NCBI RefSeq assembly: GCF_963662805.1
Contig: NZ_OY759860.1
Coordinates: forward strand, 62,001 to 126,000
Direction of reading: 5' to 3'
Origin: an uncultured Cohaesibacter sp.
Lineage (GTDB): Bacteria; Pseudomonadota; Alphaproteobacteria; Rhizobiales; Cohaesibacteraceae
DNA length: 64,000 nt
Positions 24,635-33,577 of the stretch are shown here, in pieces. The notes below the pieces were generated by a model. It searched no databases. It saw only the letters and a list, made by a program, of their open reading frames with translations, and was not told the origin of the DNA. The translations under genes were made by a program, and so were the position numbers. The first letter of the stretch is position 1, and each line of letters opens with the position of its first letter.

Positions 24635-27391
24635 ATGTTTGGTCGCAAGAAGAAGAAAGCCGATCTTGATTGGCAGCCCGATGTCGCGACAAAAATGGCC
24701 CTTGCGGGAGAAGAGGTCGAGCGCACCTTCCCGGCCAGTTCAGACGCATCCAGAGTCTCTGCAGAACCAATCCACAATGAAGTCGCAAGCACAGTAGCAG
24801 GTGAGCGCCCCTATGCGCGCGCAACCCGTCCATCCGAGCCCTATGACACCTCCAGTGACGTCTGGACCGGACTGATCCATCCCCGCGCGATCATGCGCTT
24901 CATGCGCAAGAGCCTGCGCACCATTATCACCGTCGCGCTGGTGATCATGCTGCTCGGTTATGCGATCTATTCGATCCTTCCCGCGAAGTTCGGCACCGTC
25001 GCCCTCATTCTTGTCGATCCGCGCCAGCCGCGCGTGACCAACTCGGACACGGTGATCTCCGGTATTGGTGGAGATGCTGCGGCCCTGACTTCCTATGTCG
25101 AGATCATGAACAGTGACGGCTTTCTGAGCAAGGTCGTTGATGAGCTTGGGGTCAAGAACGATCCCGACTTTGCCAAGGCAAAGAACAAGGGTGAGCTGAT
25201 TGCCATGTTCCGCAGCAGCTTGTCGGCCAATCGGCAGGGGGCAACCTATATTGTTCAGGTCTACTACAGCTCAAAGAACCCTGAGAGCGCGGCAAAATAT
25301 GCCAACGGTGTCGCCAACGCCTTCGTCAGGGATCAGCGCGACTACCGGGTTTCGACCAACGAGGAAGCAACGCAATGGCTGCATGAGCGCCTGAAACTGC
25401 TTCAGTCCAATCTCAAGACCTCAGAGGATGCGGTTGCCGCCTTTCAGGCCCGCAATGGCATTGTCAACGGGGGCGCTCAAGGGACGCTCGACAATCAGCA
25501 GCTTGCCTCGTTGGTCACCCAGCTGGCGACCGCCTCGACGGAATATGCCGAAGCGCGTGCCCGCTACGAGCAGGCCAGCAAGGATGGAGTGCCTGCGAGC
25601 GCTGACAATACCCAAAGCGGCCAGTTCACCGTGCTCGATCAACTGCTGCAGGAACAAGCCCGTCTGCGCCGTCAGGCTGCTGAACTGGGCCAGACCTACG
25701 GCAGCCGTCATCCCCGCATGCTCGCCATCACCGAACAGCAGCGCATCATTGCCGGGCAGCTGTCTCAGGAGCGCAGCCGCCTCGTCAAGCGCACCAAGCA
25801 AGCGTTCGAGACGGCACAGGCGAAGAAAAACGCCATCGAGCAGCAGCTGGCCGATGCTCGCCAGCGGTCCATCCAGTTGAACAAATCGATGGTTGAACTT
25901 GCATCGCTTGAGCGCGAGGCATCCGCCAACCGAAATCTCTATGAACAGTTCCTCGCCCGCTACAAGATCACTGACGAGCAAAGCCGCTTCCAATATAGCG
26001 AAGCCCGCATCGTTTCCGAAGCGCCTGTTCCACAGAAGTCGACAAAGCCGTCACTCAAGTTGGTTTTGCCTGTCCTGCTGATCCTCGGGCTGGGCCTCGG
26101 ACTGCTCTACTCGCTGATCCGGGAAGCCTTCTCGAACCCGCAGCCTCAGCCTGATCCTTATGGCGGAATGGATTATCGTCGCCAGCCGGATCCCTATCTT
26201 CAGAGCAACACCCATTCACCGGCAGGGGTTGCTGTCCCTGTGTCCACTGCTGCCACGACGTCTCACCTCTATGACGAGATAGAAGACGAGAGAGAAGGCC
26301 TCGGTGAGGATCAGATTGAGTCCGACCATCAACCGGTCGACGAACCACTCGAAGACCTGTCCATACGCAGCTCTCTGGAAGACGAGGCGGAGTCTGTTGC
26401 TAACGAGCCAATCGCCGAAGAGCCTGTCGCGGATGAGCCACTCATCAACGAGCCTGCCATTGATGAGCCTGTTGCCGAAGAGCCGATCGTGGCGGACCAT
26501 AGTGGCGAAGACGATGCGCCTGATATGCTCCCAGAAGCGGAAACAAGCGCTGAGCCTGACGATACTTCCGATGAGGTCGCCGTGGTCGCGATGGGCGACA
26601 ATCCGTCAGACCGTCAGGAGGATGATCCTGTCATTCCATTCCGCTCCATCCGGTCGCAACAGCCTTCCGGTGGTACAATCGCTCCGAGAGCCCGCGTGAC
26701 CTCGCCCGAACCTCTGACGCTTGTGCATTCGGCGGGGCGGGACGATCTGAGCCGGACGACCGATGCCGATGACCCGATCCTGATTACCTTGCCGGATGAT
26801 CTGGATGAAGAAGAGATCTTCGACGAACTGATCGAAACCCGGGGCGATGCCATCGAGCATTTCATCGGCAAGGATCTGGAAGAGGAAACTGTCAGCCTTC
26901 TTGTCACGTCTGCCCAACCCGGCGACGGCGAGACGCTTGTTGCTGACGTGATGCGGGAATTTGCCATCGATGCAGGCTTTCATCCCGTGATTATCTCAGT
27001 GCGTGACAGCGCCGAACGGGTGCATAAGGCCATTCGGTCAAGCGGATCGACAAAGACGCCGGAACGCGTTGCTCGACTTCAGGTCTATGAGGACTTCGAT
27101 ATTATCCCCTTTGTCACCGCCAAAGGCATCAGCAGCGAAGAAGGCCTTGCGTCGGCCGTTAAAGGGGAGCTGCGGGATTTGATTGCGCTCTGCCGTGAGA
27201 ATTATGGGTTCGTGATCCTCGAAACCCGTCACATTCTGGACCCGGCGACCCTTGAAGATCTGATCAATCTCGTGGATTGTTCCCTCATGGTGCTCAAGGA
27301 AAGCGAGCTCTCTGGAGAAGATCTTGATGACTGGAAACTGTGGGCAGAGGAAACTGGTGTCGGATTGGTACTGGATCAAACCCAAATTTAA
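24635..27391 (+). CDS. GumC-type polysaccharide co-polymerase with degenerate tyrosine-kinase domain
   Basis: This 918-aa inner-membrane protein controls chain length and export of an exopolysaccharide. A first membrane helix (TIITVALVIMLLGYAIYSIL) is followed by a Wzz domain, a coiled-coil region (about residues 240-440) with the GNVR-type YGSRHPRM block, and a second helix (LVLPVLLILGLGLGLLYSLI). A long acidic linker (residues about 550-660) then leads to a BY-kinase-like domain. Its Walker A region reads SAQPGDGETLV, with Glu where the catalytic Lys belongs, and no tyrosine cluster ends the protein. The kinase fold is therefore probably inactive. Confidence 0.88.
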   Translation: MFGRKKKKADLDWQPDVATKMALAGEEVERTFPASSDASRVSAEPIHNEVASTVAGERPYARATRPSEPYDTSSDVWTGLIHPRAIMRFMRKSLRTIITVALVIMLLGYAIYSILPAKFGTVALILVDPRQPRVTNSDTVISGIGGDAAALTSYVEIMNSDGFLSKVVDELGVKNDPDFAKAKNKGELIAMFRSSLSANRQGATYIVQVYYSSKNPESAAKYANGVANAFVRDQRDYRVSTNEEATQWLHERLKLLQSNLKTSEDAVAAFQARNGIVNGGAQGTLDNQQLASLVTQLATASTEYAEARARYEQASKDGVPASADNTQSGQFTVLDQLLQEQARLRRQAAELGQTYGSRHPRMLAITEQQRIIAGQLSQERSRLVKRTKQAFETAQAKKNAIEQQLADARQRSIQLNKSMVELASLEREASANRNLYEQFLARYKITDEQSRFQYSEARIVSEAPVPQKSTKPSLKLVLPVLLILGLGLGLLYSLIREAFSNPQPQPDPYGGMDYRRQPDPYLQSNTHSPAGVAVPVSTAATTSHLYDEIEDEREGLGEDQIESDHQPVDEPLEDLSIRSSLEDEAESVANEPIAEEPVADEPLINEPAIDEPVAEEPIVADHSGEDDAPDMLPEAETSAEPDDTSDEVAVVAMGDNPSDRQEDDPVIPFRSIRSQQPSGGTIAPRARVTSPEPLTLVHSAGRDDLSRTTDADDPILITLPDDLDEEEIFDELIETRGDAIEHFIGKDLEEETVSLLVTSAQPGDGETLVADVMREFAIDAGFHPVIISVRDSAERVHKAIRSSGSTKTPERVARLQVYEDFDIIPFVTAKGISSEEGLASAVKGELRDLIALCRENYGFVILETRHILDPATLEDLINLVDCSLMVLKESELSGEDLDDWKLWAEETGVGLVLDQTQI
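26390..26510 (+). repeat. Imperfect EP-rich repeats coding an acidic linker
   Basis: Short units coding Glu-Pro-(Ile/Val)-Ala/Asp-Glu-Glu repeat about six times within the co-polymerase gene (EPIAEEPVADEP, NEPAIDEPVAEEP). They form part of a flexible, strongly acidic linker between the second membrane helix and the kinase-like domain. Repeat number may vary between strains. Confidence 0.6.
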
Positions 27392-27437
27392 GCTTTTCCG
27401 CCTATAGTCCTGTCTAAAACAGGGGACATCGAGAGAC

Positions 27438-28200
27438 ATGACCGCGCAAACAGTGACGACGGTTGGCGGCCTTCCGATCACGGTTGAGGATTGCGAAGGG
27501 GCTGCGCGCCATATGATCGACCACGCGATCACCGCACGTGGCGTCGACAAGCTGCCGCTCTATTCGACCTCTGCCAATGGTCAGGTGGTCTCCATGTGTG
27601 CCCTTGATGTCGAAATCCTCTCCCTGTTTCTCGAAGCCGATATCCTGCATGCCGACGGAGAACCACTGGTGCGCGCGTCCCGTCTGATGTGTAAAACCAA
27701 ATTGCCCGAACGCGTCGCCACCACCGATCTCGTCCACTTCACTGCGCGGATCGCCGAGAAGGAAGGGGTTAGCTTCTATTTTCTCGGAGCATCTGAGGAG
27801 GCAGATCAGCAAGGCCGTCGAGAATATGAAGCGGCTCTATCCCGATCTGATCTTTGCCGGCTATCGCAATGGCTATTTCGGCAGGGACGAAGAGGATGCG
27901 GTGGTTGCCGAGATCAATGAGGCATCACCGGACATTCTCTGGATCGGCATGGGTGTGCCGCGCGAGCAGCGGTTTGTCCGTTGCCACCGGCGCAAGCTGA
28001 CCCAAGGGTCGGTGTGATCAAGACCTCCGGCGGCCTTTTTCGATTTTCTGTCCGGAAAGAACAGCCGTGCGCCGAAATGGATGCAGACATGGGGTCTTGA
28101 GTGGGCCTATCGCATCGGTCAGGAGCCCCGGAGACTCTTCTGGCGTTATCTGACCACCAATCCCCATGCTGCATGGCTGTTGTTGACCCGATCCCGCTGA
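27438..28200 (+). CDS. WecG/TagA/CpsF-family glycosyltransferase (frame-disrupted)
   Basis: The gene encodes a GT26 transferase, which adds an N-acetylhexosaminuronic or similar sugar to a lipid carrier. The N-terminal frame contains SANGQVVSMCALD, LHADGEPLVRASRL and ATTDLVHF; a second frame contains DILWIGMGVPREQRF; a third and fourth contain VGVIKTSGGL and DFLSGKNSRAPKWMQTWGLEW. Removing four single extra bases (near 27800, 28002, 28007 and 28038) leaves 759 nt, exactly 253 codons (252 aa), normal for this family. As in accD, all lesions are insertions, so sequence error is likely. If real, the cluster would have lost this step. Confidence 0.82.
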
Positions 28201-28211
28201 GGAGATTGAGG

Positions 28212-29387
28212 ATGCCCCTCTCTGTCAAAGCGTTGCGTTCTGTCTGTCTGGCTCTCTTCTGTGTTGCCACTCTGGCGATCCTGCCCGCTTCGCCTCTGAG
28301 GGCCGAGGAAGCTTCCTCTGGCCTGTCTGCCTGCTCGCAAGGGCAGGGGCTCGCACCATCCGGCCCCTATGCCAAGCTTGCGCGAGGGGTCAACCTGCCC
28401 AATTGGGAGCCTTCTCACACCGGATTGAAACCCGATGCGGCGCTGCTCGGGCTACTGCTCAAGGAAGGCTTCACCCACATCAGGCTGCCGGTTGATGGCG
28501 AGTGGCTGATGGCCGAATACACCAAGCCTGAAGACACCGAGCTCTATCTCTCGACACTTGAAGCCGAGGTTCTGCGGCTTCATGGACTGGGCTTTGCTGT
28601 CACGGTCGACATGCATCCGGCAGGCCGCTTTCAGGCTCTGCACCGTATCGCGCCTGACGCGGCCTTCACCTTGCTGATTGAAGCCTGGGACCTGATCGTG
28701 TCCCGTTCGAAAAGCTGGCCGCAGACTGATATTTATTTCGAGCTGTTGAACGAACCGGTTCCGCAGCAGGACGTCTGGTGGGCGCAGGCGCAGACGCTCG
28801 TCACCCATCTCAATCAGGTGACACCCAACCGGTATCTGATTGTTGGGCCCGCCGTGTTCCAGCGTTATGAACCGCTGCTGTCATCCCAGCCCCTCAAGGG
28901 CGAGGGCCTGATCTATGTCATCCATTACTATGACCCCTTCATCTTCACCCATCAGGCCATGAACTGGGACCCCAATACCTACCTGTCTGACGTCGGGCAC
29001 CTGCCGTTTCCGGCCGATGCAGAAGACCCGCTCATTGTCGAGATGGTGAAGAAATTCAGGGTGAAGGGCAATGAAGAAGCGGCCGCGGATATCGAGAAGA
29101 CCTACGCCAATCGATGGGATGCCGCCCGTATCCTGTCGGACCTGACACCGGTCGGCGATTGGTCTCGTACCCATCAGGTACCTGTCATCATCAACGAGTT
29201 CGGCGTGCTGAACTTTGATGTCGACATGTGGGCTCGCCACGATTGGCTGCAGGCGGTGCGCCGGGCGGCAGAGCAGAATTGCCTCGGCTGGGCCCATTGG
29301 GATTTCTCCGACGGCTTTGCCCTGATCGACAATGCCACCACATTGCCTGATCCCTTTGTTCTGGATGCGCTGGTCGGAAAACCGTGA
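28212..29387 (+). CDS. Secreted GH5 glycoside hydrolase (cellulase-like)
   Basis: The start MPLSVKALRSVCLALF follows a GAGGAGATTGAGG ribosome site, giving 391 aa with a cleavable signal peptide ending near SPLRAEE. The GH5 catalytic domain shows RGVNLPNWE at its start, FELLNEP with the acid/base Glu181, and VIINEFGVLN with the nucleophile Glu329. Such enzymes cut beta-1,4-glucan or related chains in the periplasm or outside. Within an exopolysaccharide cluster it probably trims or releases the polymer, as BcsZ does for cellulose. The true substrate is unknown. Confidence 0.88.
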   Translation: MPLSVKALRSVCLALFCVATLAILPASPLRAEEASSGLSACSQGQGLAPSGPYAKLARGVNLPNWEPSHTGLKPDAALLGLLLKEGFTHIRLPVDGEWLMAEYTKPEDTELYLSTLEAEVLRLHGLGFAVTVDMHPAGRFQALHRIAPDAAFTLLIEAWDLIVSRSKSWPQTDIYFELLNEPVPQQDVWWAQAQTLVTHLNQVTPNRYLIVGPAVFQRYEPLLSSQPLKGEGLIYVIHYYDPFIFTHQAMNWDPNTYLSDVGHLPFPADAEDPLIVEMVKKFRVKGNEEAAADIEKTYANRWDAARILSDLTPVGDWSRTHQVPVIINEFGVLNFDVDMWARHDWLQAVRRAAEQNCLGWAHWDFSDGFALIDNATTLPDPFVLDALVGKP

Positions 29388-29505
29388 AAAAACAGACCTG
29401 ATTTACCCAAAAACCGATCATTTGGCCAACTGACGTTGCATCCGCAGAACTGATAGGCTCATAGTATGTATGCGCGGCCAAACTCAATTGTTCGAAGGCG
29501 AAAGG

Positions 29506-29850
29506 ATGGCAGAAATGAACGGACCAGCACGTCGTGGCCTGTCTGTCTCGGCACTTCTTTTGTTGGCGACCCTCGCAGCCAGCCCGGCCTCGGCCTACAG
29601 CGGCGAGAACTATATGGTCTGCCGCCTCAACCCCCGAGGGGACAACTTCCTGTCCCTGCGCTCGTGCGGTGCCACCAATTGTCAGGAAATCATGCGTCTG
29701 GGGCCAGACACGCCTTTAAGGACTCTCGAGCCGTTCGGCACTCGTGGCTGGCGGGAAGTTCAAGTCCTGCCAAGCCTTGACGCCCCGGAAATGGGGGGCT
29801 ATCAGACGGGTTGGGTTTTTGAGAAATTCATCTGCAATGCGCAATATTGA
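29506..29850 (+). CDS. Small secreted SH3-like protein
   Basis: A 114-aa protein (start MAEMNGPARRGLSV; Met4 at 29515 is an alternative). A signal peptide ends near ASPASAYS. The mature part has CRLNPRGDNFLSLRSC, LGPDTPLRTLEP and GWVFEKFIC. These match the strand pattern of bacterial SH3 (SH3b) domains, and four cysteines could form two disulfides. SH3b domains often bind cell-wall or other ligands. Its place after the GH5 gene suggests a role with the exported polysaccharide, which is only a guess. Confidence 0.65.
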   Translation: MAEMNGPARRGLSVSALLLLATLAASPASAYSGENYMVCRLNPRGDNFLSLRSCGATNCQEIMRLGPDTPLRTLEPFGTRGWREVQVLPSLDAPEMGGYQTGWVFEKFICNAQY

Positions 29851-30002
29851 TTTCGCCCTCCGGGTTGGCAACCGACTGCCTGACCGGATTGACCTTTCGC
29901 GATGTTGACGCGGCTTGCCAGCTCTGCCAGCACCCACATTCGACTATCCCACAATCGGACCGCATCCATGTGGTTCACCAAGTTCAGGACCTTGCAACGA
30001 TA

Positions 30003-30623
30003 ATGACCATCAGACTGCATCAGGGCGATCTGCCCAACCTCAACCACTACGACAATATTTCAGCAGTCGCGATTGATACCGAAACCATGGGCCTGAACCC
30101 GCACCGGGATCGTCTGTGCGTCGTTCAACTCTCACCGGGAGATGGTAGCGCCGACCTCATCCAGATTGCCAAGGGCCAGACAGAGGCTCCCAATCTGTGC
30201 ACGCTGCTGGGCAACGACAAGCTGACCAAGATCTTCCATTTTGCCCGCTTCGACATGGCCGTGCTCTATCACACCTTCGGCGTGATGCCCAATCCCGTCT
30301 TCTGCACCAAGATCGCCTCCAAGCTGACCCGCACCTACACCGACCGCCATGGTCTGAAGGATGTCTGCCGCGAATTCCTCGAGATTGATATCTCCAAGCA
30401 GCAGCAGAGTTCCGACTGGGGTGCCGACAGCCTCACGGACGCCCAGAAAAAATATGCCGCCTCGGATGTGTTGCATCTGCATGGCTTGATGGGCATCTTC
30501 CGGGCACGTCTGTCCCGCGAAGGACGCAAAGAACTGGCCCAGTCGGCGTTCGACTTCCTGCCCGCCCGCGCCAAGCTTGATCTTGCCGGCTGGCCCGAAG
30601 TCGACATTTTCTCTCATTCCTGA
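30003..30623 (+). CDS. RNase D-like 3'-5' exonuclease (DEDDy)
   Basis: A 206-aa protein consisting only of the DEDD exonuclease domain: AIDTETMGL (motif Exo I), FHFARFDMAVL (Exo II) and YAASDVLHLHGL (Exo III, with Tyr and Asp). It lacks the HRDC domains of full-length RNase D, as is usual for the short alphaproteobacterial form. It trims RNA 3' ends with two metal ions. The chosen ATG starts MTIRLHQGD; its ribosome site is weak and the frame is open upstream. It lies just before the lptCAB genes, a common rhizobial neighbourhood. Confidence 0.9.
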   Translation: MTIRLHQGDLPNLNHYDNISAVAIDTETMGLNPHRDRLCVVQLSPGDGSADLIQIAKGQTEAPNLCTLLGNDKLTKIFHFARFDMAVLYHTFGVMPNPVFCTKIASKLTRTYTDRHGLKDVCREFLEIDISKQQQSSDWGADSLTDAQKKYAASDVLHLHGLMGIFRARLSREGRKELAQSAFDFLPARAKLDLAGWPEVDIFSHS

Positions 30624-30860
30624 GATATTTGATTCCACACTGGAGTCGTGGCCACCAAGAAGTCCCTTCACAGGTCCGTGTTGACGGGCCTGTTGTCGGT
30701 TTACGCCTTGATTTGGCCGTGATCGATGGCACATTAGTCTGGCGATCATCAGGCGGATCTGCGCATTGCTTCGCCTGAAGAATGGCGCGATATGTGGTGC
30801 GGCCCCGTGCGTGAGATATCGCGCGCGATTGCTGAGACTGCAAACACTGAAAGGCTGCGC

Positions 30861-31640
30861 ATGCAGGATTATTCGGGACAGGATGGAACTGAGGCTCTCC
30901 GGCACACGCCCGGCCCGGAGGGACGGTTCGCTGACTCCCGTTTCGATGATCGCATCATTTCCTCCGGCGAGCAGCAGCAAGCCTTCAGACGGGCTCAGCG
31001 TCACACCCGGCGCGTCAAATGGCTCAAATGGGGAGTTCCTCTGCTCGCGCTTGGCATCATCGCCGGCTTTATTTCCTGGGTGGCTGGCCAAAAGCCTCCA
31101 GCTCCGCCCGAAGAGCTTGTCGTCAAACAGGACGAGGCCTTCAAACAGGAAGAGCTGATCATGCAGAACCCGAAGCTGAATGGCTTCTCGCAAGGTCGCG
31201 CCTATGAGGTGGTTGCAGCCCGCGCCATCCAGAAGGTGGCCTTGCCGGAAATCATCAATCTCGAAGATCTCTCCGCCCGCATCACGGACGACCAAAACCA
31301 GTGGGTGACACTGACATCGACCAAAGGGGTGTTCGATCAGGGCAGCGAGCAACTCGAACTTGATGGCTCTGTCGATGTTAAATCCTCGCTCGGATATGGC
31401 CTGAAGACTGAAGAAGTCGAGGTCAAGATGAAAGAGGGCTACATGCAGACCACAACCCCTGTTGAGATCCAGTCCAAGGATATCCTGCTGTCCGCAAAGA
31501 AACTCGAGGCCATAGACAATGGCGAAATGTTCCGCTTCACCGGTGATGTGCGCCTGCGCATCGACGCCGCCCTCTTGAGCAAGCAGCCGGTGGCGACCGA
31601 TCAATCGAGTGAAGCAACCAGCGGACAGGAGGCACAATGA
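30861..31640 (+). CDS. lptC: LPS export ABC transporter periplasmic protein LptC
   Basis: LptC anchors the LPS transport bridge at the inner membrane and passes LPS from LptBFG to LptA. I start at MQDYSGQDGTE, which has AAAGG upstream, giving 259 aa. One membrane helix (WGVPLLALGIIAGFISWVAG) follows a basic cytoplasmic tail. The rest is the periplasmic beta-jellyroll (VTLTSTKGVFDQGSEQL, MQTTTPVEIQSKDI). The tail is longer than in E. coli LptC, as is usual in alphaproteobacteria. The stop overlaps the lptA start by four bases. Confidence 0.9.
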   Translation: MQDYSGQDGTEALRHTPGPEGRFADSRFDDRIISSGEQQQAFRRAQRHTRRVKWLKWGVPLLALGIIAGFISWVAGQKPPAPPEELVVKQDEAFKQEELIMQNPKLNGFSQGRAYEVVAARAIQKVALPEIINLEDLSARITDDQNQWVTLTSTKGVFDQGSEQLELDGSVDVKSSLGYGLKTEEVEVKMKEGYMQTTTPVEIQSKDILLSAKKLEAIDNGEMFRFTGDVRLRIDAALLSKQPVATDQSSEATSGQEAQ

Positions 31641-32212
31641 TCAGGAAACCAATGAAACTTCTCCTTTTTCGCATGACTTCCGGCTTTGCCGCCATTCTCA
31701 CATTGCTGCTGTTGCTGAGCGTAGTCGCTCCCGCATCAGCGCAGGGTATGACGGATGTGGTCTCGGGCCTCAGGACGGATCCGGACGCGCCCATCGAAAT
31801 CGAAGCCGATCAGCTCGATATCTACGACAAGAAGAAGATCGCCATCTTCAAGGGCAGCGTGCGCGCCAAGCAAGGAGAGACTCTCCTCAACACCGCGACC
31901 CTGACCATCCATTATTCCGGTGGCGGGGCCGGGACCGCGCAGTCCATCACACGCCTTGAAGCCAACGGTGGCGTCAGAGTTTCGCAGAAGGATCAAAATG
32001 CGACGGGCGACAATGCCTATGTTGACATGGCGACCGAAGTGATCACGCTCAGCGGCAATGTGGTGTTGACACAGGGTGGCAACGTGTTGCGTGGCTCCAA
32101 GCTGACCATCAACATGCGCTCTGGCGCAGCCCGTCTCGCCGCTGCCGGTGGCAACAGCCAGAAGGGTGGATCAGGCCGCGTTCAAGGTCTCTTCGTCCCC
32201 AAGAAGCGATAG
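31637..32212 (+). CDS. lptA: LPS transport periplasmic protein LptA
   Basis: LptA forms the periplasmic beta-jellyroll bridge that carries LPS to the outer membrane. The 191-aa product has a signal peptide (LTLLLLLSVVAPASAQ). An OstA-type domain follows, with IEIEADQLDIYDKKKIAIF, EANGGVRVSQKDQNATGDNA and VITLSGNVVLTQGGNVLRG blocks. It is coupled to lptC by an ATGA overlap and followed, after 266 bases, by lptB. Confidence 0.93.
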   Translation: MIRKPMKLLLFRMTSGFAAILTLLLLLSVVAPASAQGMTDVVSGLRTDPDAPIEIEADQLDIYDKKKIAIFKGSVRAKQGETLLNTATLTIHYSGGGAGTAQSITRLEANGGVRVSQKDQNATGDNAYVDMATEVITLSGNVVLTQGGNVLRGSKLTINMRSGAARLAAAGGNSQKGGSGRVQGLFVPKKR

Positions 32213-32478
32213 CGTGACCGCTGGGGAGGGGGGCCCGATCAGCTAATATCCGGATCGTTTATCCGCAAAACGGTCTCTTTTCCCCCCGAATGCCGGGAGA
32301 AATGCCCAAAGCTTGGGCGAACCGTCTCGACATCTCGAATTTTAGCATTTATGAGCAGTTAAAAGCGTTTCGCCAAATGGCACTTTCATGAGCGCCACGA
32401 GAGCTTATATATGCTTTCGGATCCAAAGACGGAAAAAAGACACCGGCATCAGGCCCCTAAACCAAATTGCGCTCGAAC

Positions 32479-33282
32479 ATGCACGACAATGACACCCCAA
32501 TTGAGTATTCCGGTGAGCAGGTTGAGGATCCGTTCTTCGACCCCAACATGCGGGACGAACAGGGGTGGTTGACGATCCATGACATCGGCAAGACCTACAA
32601 GAAGCGCATGGTGGTCACGTCGGCTTCACTCGCTGTGAGGCGCGGCGAGGCGGTGGGCCTGCTTGGCCCGAACGGGGCGGGCAAAACCACGGTCTTCTAT
32701 ATGATCACCGGGCTGGTCCGTCCGGACAAGGGCTATATCTCTCTCGACGGCTTCGACATCACCAAATTGCCCATGTATCGCCGCGCACAGCTCGGCATCG
32801 GCTATCTGCCTCAGGAAGCTTCGATCTTCCGTGGACTGAATGTCGAAGACAACATCATGGCGGTGCTGCAGCTTGTCGAGAAAAACCGCAAGAAACGCCG
32901 TGAGCAACTCGACCAGTTGCTTGAGGAATTCACCATCACGCATTTGCGCAAGTCCATGGCCATTGCCCTGTCCGGCGGGGAGCGCCGCAGGCTGGAGATC
33001 GCCCGTGCGCTTGCCTCGCGGCCGTCCTTCATGCTGCTTGATGAACCTTTCGCTGGTGTCGACCCCATCGCTGTCGGCGATATCCAGCAACTCGTGCGTC
33101 ACTTGACCGCGCGCGGCATCGGTGTGCTCATCACCGACCACAATGTGCGCGAGACACTGTCACTGATCGACCGCGCCTACATCATTCATTCGGGCAATGT
33201 GCTGACCAATGGCACCCCCGATGAAATCATCGCGAATCCAGATGTCCGACGCCTCTATCTCGGCGAAGGATTCACCATGTGA
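32479..33282 (+). CDS. lptB: LPS export ABC transporter ATP-binding protein LptB
   Basis: LptB powers LPS extraction from the inner membrane with LptFG. The 267-aa protein (start MHDNDTPIEYSGEQ) has an N-terminal extension of about 30 residues compared with E. coli. The core ABC motifs are Walker A LGPNGAGKTT, signature LSGGERRRLEIARAL, Walker B MLLDEPFAGVDP and switch ITDHNVRETL. It sits immediately upstream of rpoN, the order conserved across proteobacteria. The gap before it (32213-32478) may carry its own promoter, although I cannot define one. Confidence 0.95.
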   Translation: MHDNDTPIEYSGEQVEDPFFDPNMRDEQGWLTIHDIGKTYKKRMVVTSASLAVRRGEAVGLLGPNGAGKTTVFYMITGLVRPDKGYISLDGFDITKLPMYRRAQLGIGYLPQEASIFRGLNVEDNIMAVLQLVEKNRKKRREQLDQLLEEFTITHLRKSMAIALSGGERRRLEIARALASRPSFMLLDEPFAGVDPIAVGDIQQLVRHLTARGIGVLITDHNVRETLSLIDRAYIIHSGNVLTNGTPDEIIANPDVRRLYLGEGFTM

Positions 33283-33577
33283 TCCTTCCTCTCTTCCAGC
33301 TCGCACGGAGAGGGATTTCAACATTTCCCCACAGCTCGACCCCAAAAGGTCAAAAAATGTGCTTGTGACTATTTTAGGCACATTAAAGCGCGAATATTCA
33401 AGGAATTGAACCGGCTGGCGTGAGGGGAAATTTTGACCTCGGTGGCGTTTCTCGAGGCTAATTAACTCAAAAGACGCGCTTTTTCCTCAAGGCATCTTTT
33501 AGAATTATGCATTTGGATATATCGCTGCTATAAATAACAAGCAAATCTCGTACCAACTGTTGCGAAACGGGTGAGGA

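Noticed and set aside
26390..26510. Tandem DNA repeat or CRISPR-like array
   Set aside because: The units are short, imperfect and in frame; they encode an acidic protein linker and have no spacers.
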